DNA of 64,000 nucleotides from positions 2,604,001 to 2,668,000 of the forward strand of contig JAQOTA010000052.1 in the NCBI GenBank assembly GCA_029532415.1, read 5' to 3'. This stretch comes from Marasmius tenuissimus (lineage: Eukaryota > Basidiomycota > Agaricomycetes > Agaricales > Marasmiaceae). A program made the translations under genes and the position numbers. Positions 46,501 to 58,775 of the stretch are shown here, one piece after another (within the stretch, counting starts at the first letter, position 1; the number at the start of each line of letters is the position of its first letter). The notes beneath the pieces are model-generated. The model was not told the origin of the DNA and ran no database searches. It saw only the letters and a program-made list of their open reading frames with translations.

Positions 46501-48139
46501 CTTCACCAACGTCAAAATGGCTCCCGTGACTGAGATAGTGAAGATGTGCTTTCTGCCTGTAACCATCAATATAGATGATCCTTCCGAACCTTGAGGGAGA
46601 AGTAAGATAATGCAAGGCGATTAACACGGTGTACATGGGCTCACCAGAAATGATCGGCAAACATATGATGAGGTTCCCAGAAGCGGCGGTCCTCCCGAGG
46701 AGTCAGGACAACATCTCCGACCTGAAAAGGTAGCCCTTTTGAGCAAGCGCAGAACAGAACGATGGCCCACATACCTGATACATCTCTGAGCCCACTCTGA
46801 CTCGAGAGTAAAATACTCCATGTTCATCATCTCGTGTGTCAGGCTCAAGTAACTCGACGGGCTTGTTCTTATCTCCTACACACTTCAAGAGTTGAGGGAG
46901 TGCGTCTTGTTGATAGCGGTCGAGTCGAGATTTGGATGATGGTTTTTTACCCACTACCTGGAGGGCTTCACGCACTAGCCCTCCCGCAAGAGAGGCTATC
47001 AGTGGAGTGACATGGGTTGGATTGACCCGTTTGCTGGCGTCAATGTCAGAGGTCCCTGCGCGTTTGAATCGAGGCCGTTTAAGCTTGCTACCGACGAATT
47101 TATCTGACTTGTTGAGAGTCGGGAGTAGTTTCTTGAGAACCCGAGACGTCGGGATGGGCCCTTCGGTGTCGAGGAAATCTAGGGCATCACTCAGGGCATC
47201 CTGTATTGTCGATGCCTAAGAGAACATGTCAGCGAAGCCTAAACATCGCTTCTAACAGGATGATATCTTCACTGAGTTGAGAAGATCGCCTTCGTTCCAA
47301 CCGTAATTGAACTGTGCACGCCGAAGGAAGTTTTGGTAGTCCTCTTTCGAGTCTCGGGTGGCCGAGTTGAGAACTACCTGTGTTATACGGTGGGGTTTCA
47401 TGAATTTCTGGTGGATTGCAGCATAATCTTTGGATGAGTTCTCCAGGATGTACCAGGAGAATTGGGTTTCCACCCAAACAACACTTCAAGGTATGTTGAC
47501 ATCGGTAAGGGTATCCCGTATGGACAACAAGCGCAACAAATGTGGTACGTACCCGTTCTCGGAAGCGTAATCGACCCAAAATCCGAAGATTGCCCCCAGG
47601 CGTATATATCTCGTCTCGAGCTCCTCCTCATCACCATTCCCTTCGTCTTCGTCGTTCACGAACAATGGCGTCACGAAGCCCGCTCCTTCAACACTTGTAC
47701 CTTCATGTACATGTGCGTCCAAGGGCACCATTCTGTCGATGTCGTTAACGTCGAAAAATGCGAAGTCTCGCAGTATTCTGACGGTCTTGTCGTCTGCACG
47801 CGTTCCCGAGACATCGACTTCATCGTCATCCTCTGGAGTCTCTCCCTCTAATACCAGTTCCGGTCCCTCCCTCTCTGGTTCTACATCTCCAAACTGAGGC
47901 GGAGCGCTCCACATTGCTGCATAGAGTATGAGGAAAATCCCGAGCAGACGGCATTAGAACACGCGCCTTTGGATCTTGAGGTCGCTCTTCTTTTTGACGG
48001 CTAAGATTGGAATGCAACATCGGTGAATAGAGTCCTAATCGATTTATCCACGAGCTCTTACTCTTTCCTCGGCATCTGAACCAGGGTCTGCTTCTTCCGA
48101 ACTTTTCTTTCGTTTGTTGGACTTTCTCTGATTGATCAT
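43551..48139 (-). CDS. DNMT1: DNA (cytosine-5)-methyltransferase, DNMT1 type
   Basis: Maintenance-type cytosine methyltransferase of the nucleus. The N-terminus (QRKSNKRKKSSEE) is a likely nuclear signal. The replication-foci domain lies at about 47900-47240 (VRILRDFAFFD, ETQFSWYILENSSKDY, then FNYGWNEGDLLNS), two BAH domains at about 46740-46370 and 46240-45850, and then the catalytic domain. Motif I is STLDLFGGCGALGLGL (about 45523); motif IV is VAGFPCQTFSHLNRF with the catalytic Cys codon split by the intron 45106-45161; motif VI is CLFENV; motif VIII is TPQNRERFFL; motif IX is SVREYARSQGFPD; motif X is HREIGNAVPFPL in the last exon (43551-43661). All motifs are intact. A 3-nt exon (43726-43728, ATG, Met) joins motif IX to X. 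First exons are tentative; an in-frame ATG also exists at 48187. Roughly 1,150-1,200 residues. Confidence 0.9.
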
Positions 48140-48671
48140 GACTTGCTCGAGAGTTGGTACGACTACGCCAACAAGCCGTAGCACCATGTGGCGAGAAGAA
48201 TTGCGCTTGAGCAGAGCGCGTTGACTGAGGTCAAGTACGCGTCGAAGCGACTATAAGAGGCCCAGAGTGAGGGAGAGAGAAGACAGCGCACGGCCCTGGC
48301 GTCTCACAGTCTAACAATGAAAGTGTCAAGAGGCGGCCCGCGGCCCGACGACACGCTGACCGTGACTGACGCTCGTCAGCCACTGGGCCACTTCGGATAT
48401 ACAGTGCTGCTGCTTCTCTCCCAGCCACGGAATTCGAAGGAGAAACGTAACGAGAGAATCCGAAGGCTACAATGTGTACGGTGTCCCGACGGTGTCCTCA
48501 TATCCGCGTGAATAGAGACGAGCTCACGGCCTCAATCGGTTCTCCCAGGATCAGGGACTCCGAGGGAGGAACACGAGGAAATCGACAGCCTACATAAAGT
48601 ACACTGTACAGTCTTGAATTTCAACTTCCTTGCTTATCAATTCCCCTTTGGTACCATCTCTGACCCAAAAA
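48140..48671. promoter_or_regulatory. Divergent promoter region, DNMT1 and DGD-like gene
   Basis: About 530 bases. A TATA-like TACATAAAG at 48591-48599 lies about 75 bases upstream of the DGD-like ATG, followed by pyrimidine-rich sequence. Short frames here have no support. Confidence 0.4.
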
Positions 48672-50042
48672 ATGTCCCCAGAAATCATCTCAAACGATGT
48701 TAATTCACCTCCTTCTCTGTACCAAACCGTCGACGATACAGACCTCCAAAAGAAATCCGCTCAGTACCTCCTCCACTACGGTACCAACTTCAGCAAAGAC
48801 ATCATCATCGGATCCAAAGGTCTCTACGTCTACACCTCCTCCGGACACAAAATCCTCGACTTCACCTCCGGCCAAATGTCTTGTCTCCTCGGACACGGTC
48901 ACCCAGAAATAGTCAAAACCATATCAGAACACGCATCGAACCTAGATCACCTCTTCTCCGGCATGATCTCCCCGCCCGTAATCTCCTTGAGCGAACGTCT
49001 CTGCTCACTACTCCCCGACGGGCTAGACAAAGCTTTCTTCCTCTCCACAGGCGGAGAGTCCAACGAGGCAGCCATCAAACTCGCAAAAGTCTACACCGGA
49101 AAATTCGAAATCGTCGGTTTGGGTGCTAGCTGGCATGGAATGACCGCTATGGCACTCGGTACGCAATACCACTTCGGTAGGAGAGGGCAAGGACCTCTCA
49201 TGCCAGGAATGCATATGTTGCCCGCCCCTAATGCGTACCGATCTGTGTTTCGAAAGCCGGACGGCACGTATGATTGGCAGGCGGAGTTGGAGTACGGCTG
49301 GAATATGATCGACATGTCGTCTTGCGGCTCGTTGGCGGCATGTATCGTCGAGCCAATCCAGTCGTCGGCCGGCATGCATGTGCTTCCGGAGGGTTACCTT
49401 AAAGCCCTCAAGGAACATTGCGAGAAGAGAGGGATGCTACTCATCGTGGATGAAGCCCAAACTGGCGTTGGTCGTTGCGGGGATTTGATGGCCATCATGC
49501 ACGAAGGTGTCGTTCCAGATGTTCTTACGCTGAGCAAGACCCTGGGGAACGGGCTGCCTCTGAGCGCTGTGGTGACCAGTGCAGAGATCGACAGAGTTTG
49601 CATGGAAAGGGATTTCTCATTCTACACTACGCACGTTAATGACCCATTGCCTGCGGCTGTAGGCGACAAGGTCTTGGAGATCGTAGTGCGAGATAACCTC
49701 GTTGAAAGGTCCCGAGAGCTTGGTCAATTCTTGCACTCGGAATTGAAAAAGCTACAATCGCGATACGGCTGTATCGGGGATGTTCGAGGAAGGGGGCTTA
49801 TGGCTGGCGTCGAGATCGTGGAGGATCGCGAAAGTAAGAAGCCAGCCTTGGACCTAGCGAAGAGGATCGGGGACAAGGCATACGAATTGGGCGTATGGGC
49901 AAATCTGAGCAGCCACCCGAGTTTTGGGGGTACATTCAGAATTGCCCCGCCGATTACCGTAACCCGAGAGCAATTGGAGACAGCTCTAGGGTATCTCGAA
50001 GAGGCGTTCAGGTCGACCCCAGGCGCCCTGCCTTTGTACTAG
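48672..50042 (+). CDS. 2,2-dialkylglycine decarboxylase-like class III aminotransferase
   Basis: PLP enzyme of the class III aminotransferase family, predicted to decarboxylate 2,2-dialkylglycines with transamination of pyruvate. 456 residues, start MSPEIISNDVNSPPS in a good context (AAAATGT); the frame extends upstream without a better start. The fit to the DGD branch is seen in ILDFTSGQMSCLLGHGHPEI, FSGMISPPVISLSERL, LSTGGESNEAAIKLAK, WHGMTAMALG, LLIVDEAQTGVGRCGD (PLP Asp), TLSKTLGNGLPLSAV (Schiff-base Lys) and FYTTHVNDPLPAAVG. It has no intron, unlike nearly every enzyme gene around it, and no targeting peptide. A related activity within class III, such as another omega-aminotransferase, cannot be excluded. 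Confidence 0.85.
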   Translation: MSPEIISNDVNSPPSLYQTVDDTDLQKKSAQYLLHYGTNFSKDIIIGSKGLYVYTSSGHKILDFTSGQMSCLLGHGHPEIVKTISEHASNLDHLFSGMISPPVISLSERLCSLLPDGLDKAFFLSTGGESNEAAIKLAKVYTGKFEIVGLGASWHGMTAMALGTQYHFGRRGQGPLMPGMHMLPAPNAYRSVFRKPDGTYDWQAELEYGWNMIDMSSCGSLAACIVEPIQSSAGMHVLPEGYLKALKEHCEKRGMLLIVDEAQTGVGRCGDLMAIMHEGVVPDVLTLSKTLGNGLPLSAVVTSAEIDRVCMERDFSFYTTHVNDPLPAAVGDKVLEIVVRDNLVERSRELGQFLHSELKKLQSRYGCIGDVRGRGLMAGVEIVEDRESKKPALDLAKRIGDKAYELGVWANLSSHPSFGGTFRIAPPITVTREQLETALGYLEEAFRSTPGALPLY

Positions 50043-50164
50043 ACAGATAGCCGCCACTTTGAATACGACGATCAGATATGCAAAACACTATAATCTACGA
50101 GTATTAGAAACAATTATATATATCCGACTCCTCAATGGAGAACAACTCCCACCTCACATTGCAC

Positions 50165-51699
50165 TTACTCATCGAATCCCTTCGGGTGCTTCGACTGCCA
50201 GTTCCACAAGTCCCTACACATGGTCTCCAGATCCTGAGGTGCTTTGAACCCAAGCTCCTTCTCAGCAAGGGCAGGATCTGCAGTGAGATCCGGTACGTCG
50301 CCCGCTCTAAGTCATATGAAAGACAATCAACGATTGAATAGGTGGCAAAATTCGGCACTTACCGCCTTCCGGTAAGTTGCGTCTTATAGTTGAAACCGGT
50401 AGCCTTCCTCATGGCTTCAACCATCTCCAACACGCTTTGTCCTCTCCCTTTTCCTAGGTTGTACGCTTTGAACTTGGCTTCTGGTCGATCATGGAAGACT
50501 TTGCTGTCCTTGCCAGTCAACGCGTCCAGCGCGAGCAGGTGTCCAGAGGCAAGGTCAATTACGTGCAAGTAGTCACGTACACACGTTCCATCCCTAGTAA
50601 AAGCAGGAATGACTTCGTTAGTTTTGACTCGTATGAGCAGAGCCGCATCGCGTACCGCGTAGGATAGTCGTTTCCAAAGACCTTGAGCGTGTCTTCTTTG
50701 ATTCTTCCTATTGCCATCTGTGCGAGGATAGGGAGGAGGTTGAGAGGCTTTCCGACAGGGTCTTCGCCAATACGACCTGATGGGTGGGCGCCGGCGGGGC
50801 TGTCAAAAGGTGGGTTATGAAATGAGCGGTGGGTTCAATGAAAAACACGAAGCGCGACACGCACTTGAAGTATCGTAATGCGAGACCAAGCCATCTGCCT
50901 TGTTGAGCTAGAGCGAGAAAGCAAAAGAATGAGCTTCAACGCGCGTTCGTGCAGGGACAGGGATTGCTCACACTGGCACAAATCCTTGATGACAGTCTCC
51001 GACATGACCTTGGACCGTCCATAAGGACTGTCTGCCTGGAGTCGGGTCGTCTCGGGAATGGGAACGTCGGGAGGTGTACCATAGACCGTTGCTGACGATG
51101 AATACACGATTCTGGTGCAATCATATTCATCCATGATTTGCAGAAGCTTGATCGTCGCCCCAACGTTGTTTTCATAGTAAGTCAGGGGGATTTCGCCTGA
51201 TTCACCCACAGCTTTGTACGCCTAGAAGCATTTTCAGTGCATGTCCCTCGAACAATCCCGAAGTACTCACCGCGATGTGAATGACGCCCCAAATTCCACC
51301 CTTTCCATACTTATCGAAGACTCCCCGAATCTGGTCTGTATTAGTGAGATCGACATTGTACGAGTCAAACTCTGCAGCCTGTCGATCTTGCTCTGTTGCG
51401 TCTGCTGGCAGCTCGTCCTTCACGAGAGCAGCAACCTGGCTTAGCGCTTTCGAGTGAGAGTTGTGGTGGTTGTCGATAGAGATGACTTTGTATCTTCTAG
51501 TCTTTGCTAGGCAGTAAACGACATGAGAACCTTTCAAAAGGAGGATTAGATCCTATTCCGAGAGGCATGGACGCAGAACACACCGATGTACCCAGCACCT
51601 CCGGTAACGAGGACGTTCTACAGTGAACGATCGTGAATAAAAGGCAACAGATCACAACGAGATAGAACATACTCTGAGAGGTTCGACTTGTTGAGCCAT
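50165..51699 (-). CDS. GAL10: UDP-glucose 4-epimerase
   Basis: GalE-type short-chain dehydrogenase interconverting UDP-glucose and UDP-galactose (Leloir pathway). A mini first exon MAQQVEPLR joins [12 protein letters not shown]+[10 protein letters not shown] (NAD-binding GxxGxxG). Then [19 protein letters not shown]+[38 protein letters not shown], and [11 protein letters not shown] with the catalytic Tyr-x-x-x-Lys. Later exons carry the [36 protein letters not shown] and [21 protein letters not shown] segments; the end is [11 protein letters not shown]. The length, near 370 residues, is that of a stand-alone epimerase: there is no fused mutarotase domain as in budding-yeast Gal10. Other GAL genes are not in the window. 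Confidence 0.94.
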
Positions 51700-51942
51700 A
51701 GCCGTTTTGCGAATGTAAAGTTGAGTGGGTCGAAAGAAATGACGAAGGGCGTTTTTATCTGATCATGGTTCGGGTGATCCTTATAAAACGTGAAAAATTA
51801 CCATACGCTCCTGTTTCTCCCAATTCTCCGGTTGCACTGCCCGACCATGAGCATCAATTCTCGATCATACAGGACCACGTTCTATAGCTTCTAGAGTACA
51901 AACCACATTAGGAACTATGATATGTTACTCCTCAAAAAAACC

Positions 51943-54593
51943 TCATGCAGCGTCCATTTTCACATCTCCCTCAGGATCAACTTTGGGACTTGGATTTTCT
52001 GGCGCCGGGGAGTCGCTCTTCGTTGGATTTGGGGACTCGGACGTCTTCACAATGGTATCCTTATCCTTATCCTTATTCTCCTTTTCCCTTTCTTTCTCTT
52101 TTTTCTCCCTTTCCTTCTCTTCGCGTTCCTTTTCAATCTCCTGGACCAGGGCCTGGACGTCTCCAGTTCCAATCTTTCCAAAGAGTTGTAAATGTTGTTC
52201 GCGGGCCGTACGGAGCGCGAGCCAGGACCAACGTTCTTTGCTCTACATGAGCATCAGCAACAGCAACGATGAATTGTATACAAGAGCAACACGATTCTCA
52301 CCTCTTCGGCTTTCTTTATCTGATCGTCCGGAGGCAACGGTGCGGGCACGGGTGTTGCAGGAGCAGGAGCAGGAGCGGGAACAGGTGTGGGAGTGCCTGT
52401 GACGGATGGTGCAGATGGCACGGTTGTCGAGGCAGGTGGTCCAGTTGAGATGGGTGCCGCCGATGACGACGCGGTGGGAGGCTGAGGGCCCGAAACGGGT
52501 TTAGCTGGAAGCGATGGGTGAAGAGGTGACGCTGAACTTTGAACCAAGGACGCTGCGGCTGCTTCGGCGGCTGCAGACTGAGGCTGAGGTTCTACAATGA
52601 CAGGAGGTTTGTTGGCCTCAGCTTCAGCGGCTGCTGCTGCAGCAGCTTTCGCAGCCGCCGCGGCTCGCATCGCTTCACGTCGTTCTTGTTGTTGCTTGAG
52701 TTGCTTAGTTCGCATTTCTATCCGTCTATCCTCGAGCATAATCTTCTTCGCAAAGTCTCGTATATCACCGGCACTGGAAGGGATAGTAAGAAATCAAAGG
52801 TATGAAACCTGACTCAAGTGCAAAACTCACTGGAATGGCGTCTGCAAGTCTTCCAAGTCGCGATACCCCATTTCCCAAATCTCCGTCAACGACTCGCTCC
52901 CAAACCTCCACTGCCACTCCTCCGGCGGTTCTCTCATCTTCTGCCTAATCTCCTCCGTAGCCTCCTCCAAGCCAATCTTCCTTTTCTTCTTCTCCTTCTT
53001 CCCGTCCACCTCAACTTCCTCCTCAACCTCAATTCCCCACGGTTCCTTGTCGAACGGAGCGCACAATTCGTTCTTCCATCGAATCCAATTCTTATCCCGT
53101 TCCAAAATAACTGTAGCCGTTTCAGCGAACGTACGTCCGTTGGGTATAGTTTGCCGTAGTTCTTCCATCCCTTTGTTGAACGTTTCTTGCACCCATTGCG
53201 CATCCGTATCTGACATCGTGAAATCCATCTGCAACGAACGATTCCTCGTCGTCTGCCATGTAGCTTTCGCTGTTTTGGTAAAGTTCAGAAGATGTGAGAG
53301 GAGAATGAGGAGCTGGAATAGGAATTGACGGCGAAAGTACGTGTCGGCGATCTATACGATTCGTGTAAATGGTATTGCAGCTCGTGACATGGGGAAGAAC
53401 AAACCTCGAGGTCAAGCAAATCAGGGCTGGTGAGGAACTTTGCGAAAAAGTATTCCTCGGCAACGTCTTCGGTATCTTCGTCGCGTTTTCGTTTGAGAGA
53501 ACCATTGGACGCGCCTCCTTTGCTACCCATCATCAAACGCTCCTTCGCATTGGCTTCTTTGATCACAGGAAGAACTTTCATGACTCCTTCTTTGAACTCG
53601 GGAAAAGTCGCTGGATTTGCGAAAACTGATGGTTTTGAGAATGGCAACTGTAGAGCCCAGAATGTGTTGTAGAGGTCTGCAAAGGATCATTAGTCAAGCT
53701 CTGTTCTGTATGAACATCGAAAGGCCTACCCATTTTCAGTTCAGCTGCCTTGTCGTCCTTTTTGGGCTCACTATCCACTTGCATCTTGTTCTCGTCGCTC
53801 GTTTCCTCTGCCACACTCTCTGCACCTTCCTTCGTTTCCTCTTTCGTCTTCTCCTCTTCCTGTGGCGGCTCAATTTTTACTCCCTCCCATGTAGGCCCGT
53901 ATTCACCGCGCAGATTCACCCCGCTACGTTCACCAAGCGGGAAAACACCACTCAAGAAGGTTAATATTCGTCCACAGAATATCGTCATATTGCCCATTTT
54001 CGATAACCGGCGCAGCAAGTCGTTCAACGTCCGTAACAGGACGAGAGCTTTGCCTTTCTGGGGGACCATGCCTTCGGTGAGACGAGGCGCGCGTGTTTCG
54101 ATCCAGGTGAATATGTGTGAGCAAGAAGTGATTGTCTGGGTCTCGAGGAGATCTTGTAGAACAATGAATGGGAATGTTGGGTCGCATGCCTCTATATGCG
54201 TGTTGCAGATGAGCAGAAAGGAAAGAAGAAAAGGAGAATCTGGCGTACCTAATTCTGTGAAGGTAAGAACGAGGTCCAGCATGTCTCGCAACCGGTCGTA
54301 GTACTTAGTTTCTTCATCTTTGAGTGCTTCCCCTTCTGTTGCCTGTATATGTGGCAATAGTGAGCTATTGCTGGTTCATAAAAGACAAGATACCCAACAC
54401 GTACTGCGAGATTCAGCACCTCATTCTTCAATAGATATTCCCATTGACTCTTGCGGTTTTCCGGAGACGAGGCGGTCTTCGTTTCGTCCAGCGTCTTCTT
54501 CACGAGTTCTGTACGCACATCCTCGTCGACGTAAGAGGTAGGAAGAGAAGAAACGAGTCGACCAAGTGCTGGTTGAAGAGAGACCAAGGACAT
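51943..54593 (-). CDS. THO1/HPR1-like: THO complex subunit 1
   Basis: THO/TREX component that couples transcription to mRNA export. Recognised from [46 protein letters not shown], the most conserved THOC1 block, followed by the [11 protein letters not shown] segment and [24 protein letters not shown]. Next comes a helical [15 protein letters not shown] region with Lys/Glu tracts, then [32 protein letters not shown]. The Ala/Pro/Ser-rich linker (near 52330-52530) joins the last exon, [21 protein letters not shown], a KEKERE-rich coil and the end [13 protein letters not shown]. The start is set at [13 protein letters not shown] (54593) because a stop precedes it in frame; an upstream exon from MGVTVRGGE (54638) is possible. 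No death domain is recognisable. Confidence 0.88.
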
Positions 54594-56157
54594 GCATTGC
54601 TTTCCCACGCTTCACCTCCTCTGACTGTGACGCCCATTATAGTTTCGCTGGTTTCGTCGAACTATCAGAGATTCGAGAGTAGGTCAGACTCGTCACTGGT
54701 AATAGAATCTGAATTAGGTGTTGACGAAATAACTAGGACATAGCACCTGGACCACCGAATTGACTTCGAGGTGAGGTTCCAGCGGGTGTCTATGGTTGTA
54801 TCAGTATGCCCCCTGCTGTCGTGTGTGGATACGAAACACTAACGGCCCAAACGCATTCAAAACCTAGTAGCATTGTATTATTGTATACTAATATCTACTG
54901 CCTCAGGACAATTATGCACATGAGCTGCGCTGTTCAACCGAGCTCGAGGCTCTCCGACGGCGCCACTGATGATTGATCGAAGACAAGTTGTGCTCACTAC
55001 TCGTTACCACCGAATCATCCCCCAGTAAGCACACTCAATTCATATGCTAGCTTTTCTAGGTCGAAGACGACCATTCTGGACTAGATCAGTAAAATCGAGA
55101 CTCGGAAGGCTGAGAGTGTGGTCGAAGAGAAAGGTTAGAGTTGATTGATGGACGCGTCGTTTGACGCAGAATCATCATTTTAAGTCAAGACGGCTTTTCT
55201 TTTCATGTGGATTTTGAGGGTTTGGTCGTGCTCTACAGAATCCTAAAGCTTGGTATGAGGGTAGACCTTGGTGGTCGGTGGTAACTCAGCCGTTGTAACC
55301 AAATTCCTAAATTTCTCACGGCCGACTTCTCTCTCTTGAACCACCACCACTCTGCAGAGGTTTGACCTGTCTCAAGCTCTGCAGGTACCGATGCTGTCAC
55401 CGTGAGTCCTATGCTCTACTGGACGCAGTGTCTTTCTTCCACGCAAAGTCCGAACGTCAATCTCAGCATCCTAGCTATCAATCAGCACAACGGGTACCTC
55501 GGGACCCTAGAGATGGGCCCTCAAATGCTCCCTTAGTTCGTTCCGCAGCAGGTCTAGAGGTGAAATGGTCCCTCAATCGCTGTCGAACTTACCCCTCGGA
55601 ATCGCGTGCGGATCCCTCGATTCCTTCATTTCGTACAGAAGATTCATTCCAACTCGGTATTTGCCTCGGCAACGGTCAAAAGATCGTTTCTCGGGATCAA
55701 TGAACGCCAATCCGTCCACCCACTTCGACTGATCTTGTTCTTCGCCTCCTCCATCAACAGTCACAAACGTATCATCAGCTATGCTGTTCACTCACCACAT
55801 CGGCCCAATGCTGCTCCCCCATTCTGAGCTCGGTTCCTCTTATCGTTCCCAATGTCCTTACTGGTTCTCACGGAACTGAGGTAGCCTGTTAGGCTGACAG
55901 GTAGCCGGATCCACATTCACAGATTCCGGTTGAGTCGCCCTGAGGAGATGGCATCTCAAGGTGAGTAGGTCTACATCAATCATCAAACTCGGGACAAGAG
56001 ATCCTCACGACCGTGCTTCTTGACACAGATGTCATCGCCAGCTCAAGGGCAATCTGGCTATTAATGCCCGGGCCATATAAAAGGCTGCTTGGGAGTATGA
56101 TTAGGAATCGCAGATACCCCTGCCTTCCACTCTTTTCTTATTCTCTCCTTCAACAGT
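54594..56157. other. Long intergenic stretch without supported gene
   Basis: About 1.56 kb. It holds the THOC1 promoter at the left and, at 56074-56157, the presumed core promoter of the next gene (CATATAAAAGG at 56076). Reading frames at 55362-55703 and 55573-55791 have no recognisable domain, biased composition or splice partners. I see no terminal repeats or transposase remains. Confidence 0.4.
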
Positions 56158-57923
56158 ATGTTCATACCTTTCCCTGGGGGCATTAATGGTCGTGAACGTG
56201 AACTCAACGTGAGTCTTCAATATCATCTTTTGACGATCAATTTCTCATGCACTTCCCGTAGAACAAACAGACTGCAGATAATCGCAGAAACGTCGGAATC
56301 GGGAGGGGACTTTTGGGCGGTCTGGGCGATGGCTTGAAGTCGGCCGAAGACCACCTCACGACACTTGTAGAAGATGTGAAGCAGACGACTGCGGACGCAA
56401 CAGGCGTGATTGGGGTAACTGAGAAAGGGAATTCACTGGTTCACGATGTTGGTCAGGTTGGGCAGGACGGTGTGAACTTGGTCAACGGCATCGCCACGCC
56501 TGTCTTCAACTTCGTCACAAGCGTTGTCGGTGACAACGGCTTCGTGAGTCTAACTCAGGACGGAAGCAACAACGGTGATGACAACAGCCAGGGCCAGGGC
56601 TTACCTACGATTCTTCCGTCTTTGCCTACGAATCTTCCACCTTTGACTGTGATTCTTCCACCTTTGACTACGATTTTATCTGTGTCTTCGCCACCCATCA
56701 CACTTCCTACGTCGCCGACTATATTTCAGCCACCTCCCAATAATGACCCAACGAACACCATTACCAACACCCCTGACCAAACTGGTGCACAAATACCGAC
56801 TGGCTCCAGCGACGGTTCGGGAAATGGAGATCGTGGAAGCGGGAATAGTGACCCTGTTGGTGGTGGGGGCTCACGGATTAGCAACGGAGGCGATGCCCAT
56901 CAGACCGCAAGAGCAACGCAATCACTTCCCCCTGTAGTTGGTACTGTCAGTACCAACTCTGTTGGAGAGAACTCTGGATCCTCTACCAGAACAAGCGCAC
57001 CTACCAATATTGCAAGTGCCATCACAAGCCCAGTCCGAGGAGGAATGGTGGCAGCAGCCGCCACTGCGCTCTCGCCGCCACTCTTCTCAACCAGCGGCTC
57101 CGTTACATTCACAGGGACCGTCATCACCACAACCGACGCGAGTGGAGAGTCGTACGCCACGACATTGTACCACACATATACTCCGACCAATCCCTCTTCT
57201 CCGACTTCCAATTCCACCAAGCCTGGCTCTTCCAAACCCGGTGCATTGATCGGTGGCATCGTGGTCGGAGTCATCGCCTTTCTCGTCCTAATGATCGCCG
57301 TCATCATTTGTCTTGTGCGCAAAAGACGCACTGCTCGAAAGCTCTCTTTATCAAACCCCTCTTTATCGAACCCCTATCCTTTCTCCGCTACCGACGCCGC
57401 CTTCAGTGGTGGTTTTGAAGACAGCCCTCCGGCGACCCCACGCGCCGACTCGTTTCTCACGTCGTCAGACTTACGATCGTCTCGCCCTGGCACGGCCATG
57501 GAACTGCCCGACCCTCGCTCTAGAGGCTTCATCAGTAGACTGCTCACTCCGACGGAAAGACAGTCGGTGGTGTCTCGAAGTGAGCCCGATGCCTTTTTGG
57601 CTGTTTCACGACGGTCGTCCGTGAGCATGGGTATGGCTATCAGCCGATGGTCTTCCGCCAGTACGGATACCCCTTCCTTCCGCACGGTGCCAGATACCAG
57701 TGAGAAGGACGGCAATGACCACAATCGTTGGTCTCATAATAGTGATGCATTGTCCTTCCACACAACCCCCGAAATTGACGAAGAGAAAAGCACCGTGCGT
57801 GGAAGCTTTTCGAGTATTCTCGGTCCGCTAAATTCATCTCCTTCGCTTGTCGTCCTGAAGGATCCCTTCGCTGATCCTGAGGATGCAAGTCTTCCCTACC
57901 GTGATCCTTCCATTGTTGCTTGA
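56158..57923 (+). CDS. Mucin-like single-pass membrane protein A
   Basis: Two exons (56158-56208 and 56262-57923, phase-0 intron GTGAGT...CGTAG) give 570 residues. After a short amphipathic region (GLGDGLKSAEDHLTTLVEDVKQTTADATGVIG) comes a Pro-rich repeat made of ILPSLPTNLPPLTV-like units (near 56610-56680), then a long Ser/Thr/Gly stalk. The membrane helix is ALIGGIVVGVIAFLVLMIAV at about residues 361-385, followed by basic residues. The cytoplasmic tail has SRRSSVSMGMAISRWSSAS and NRWSHNSDALSF motifs. No signal peptide is seen. Its tail pattern links it to the next gene, suggesting old tandem paralogues. TATA-like CATATAAAAGG about 80 bases upstream. Function unknown. Confidence 0.65.
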
Positions 57924-58775
57924 TTTGATACTTGTTCGAACTATTACTGGTTATGATTGGTTTCCACTGTACTGTACGTTTCGTTTTTATGTCGAACCAC
58001 CGTCTTTTACTGTAATATACCACCAACTTGATATAGGAACGAAGCCACAGCGGGCCCAATGGCAAAAGTACTGATTATATCCTCCAAGTCGGGTCGACCA
58101 TGTCTCCTTCACACGAGTACATGACCGTTGCCAGCCTGATAGCACCCGGCGAAACACAAGTGCACGGACAGCAAGTCAAGAGCTTCCGGCGGAACATTCT
58201 CGCTGTCATTAACCAAATGAGGTATGTTTCGCGGGTAGTATGACTCGATAAGGCATGCAATCTCACCGAGAACACCTTTCGAACACGCCTTTTACGCCAC
58301 ACATTGATGCTCTGTTTCCACCTGCTTTCCTCTCACCTGAACTTCCTGCTTTATTATTCCTTACCCGACGAGGCAGCGTACGTCAAAATGTATCGTCAAA
58401 TGGAACGTGCATGAATGGACCTCCATTGGTCTCCATTTCATGAACCATAAACTACCTCAACCTCAACGTCGAACGCCCTCGCTTGGAAGCAATGTGATCA
58501 GCCAGCGGTGTATCGAAGGAATCAAGGAACCCCCTCAATTTAGAAACGACGGTATGGTACCTTTTCCATTTAGCTGTTCCCGGTTCTTTTGGCAACGTAT
58601 AAGAACCATGGGTGTAATTTTGAGATCTGGATACCAGGCTCCTAGATACCCCAACTTCCCCCTCAATACAATGATACTCCTTGGCTTGCGGAAGGTTCGT
58701 AAAAGGTTGTAATGTCTTGTCAGATGCTTTTATTGAAAGAGTACATTCCAGGACTCACAGGACAACTCGACTTTC
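57924..58775. other. Intergenic between the two mucin-like genes
   Basis: About 850 bases. A plus-strand frame from 58100 (MSPSHEYMTVASLIAPGET, then KSFRRNILAVINQMR before a GTATGT donor at about 58222) looks like a plausible first exon. I could not find a convincing second exon or family, so it is noted, not called. Confidence 0.3.

Noticed and set aside
52330..52400. Repetitive GCAGGAGCAGGAGC tract as a microsatellite locus
   Set aside because: It is a coding Pro/Ala linker inside THOC1, short and imperfect.
54594..56157. Search for a transposon or retroelement in this gene-poor stretch, and likewise at 62023-64000
   Set aside because: No terminal repeats, target duplications, transposase, integrase or reverse transcriptase motifs were visible.
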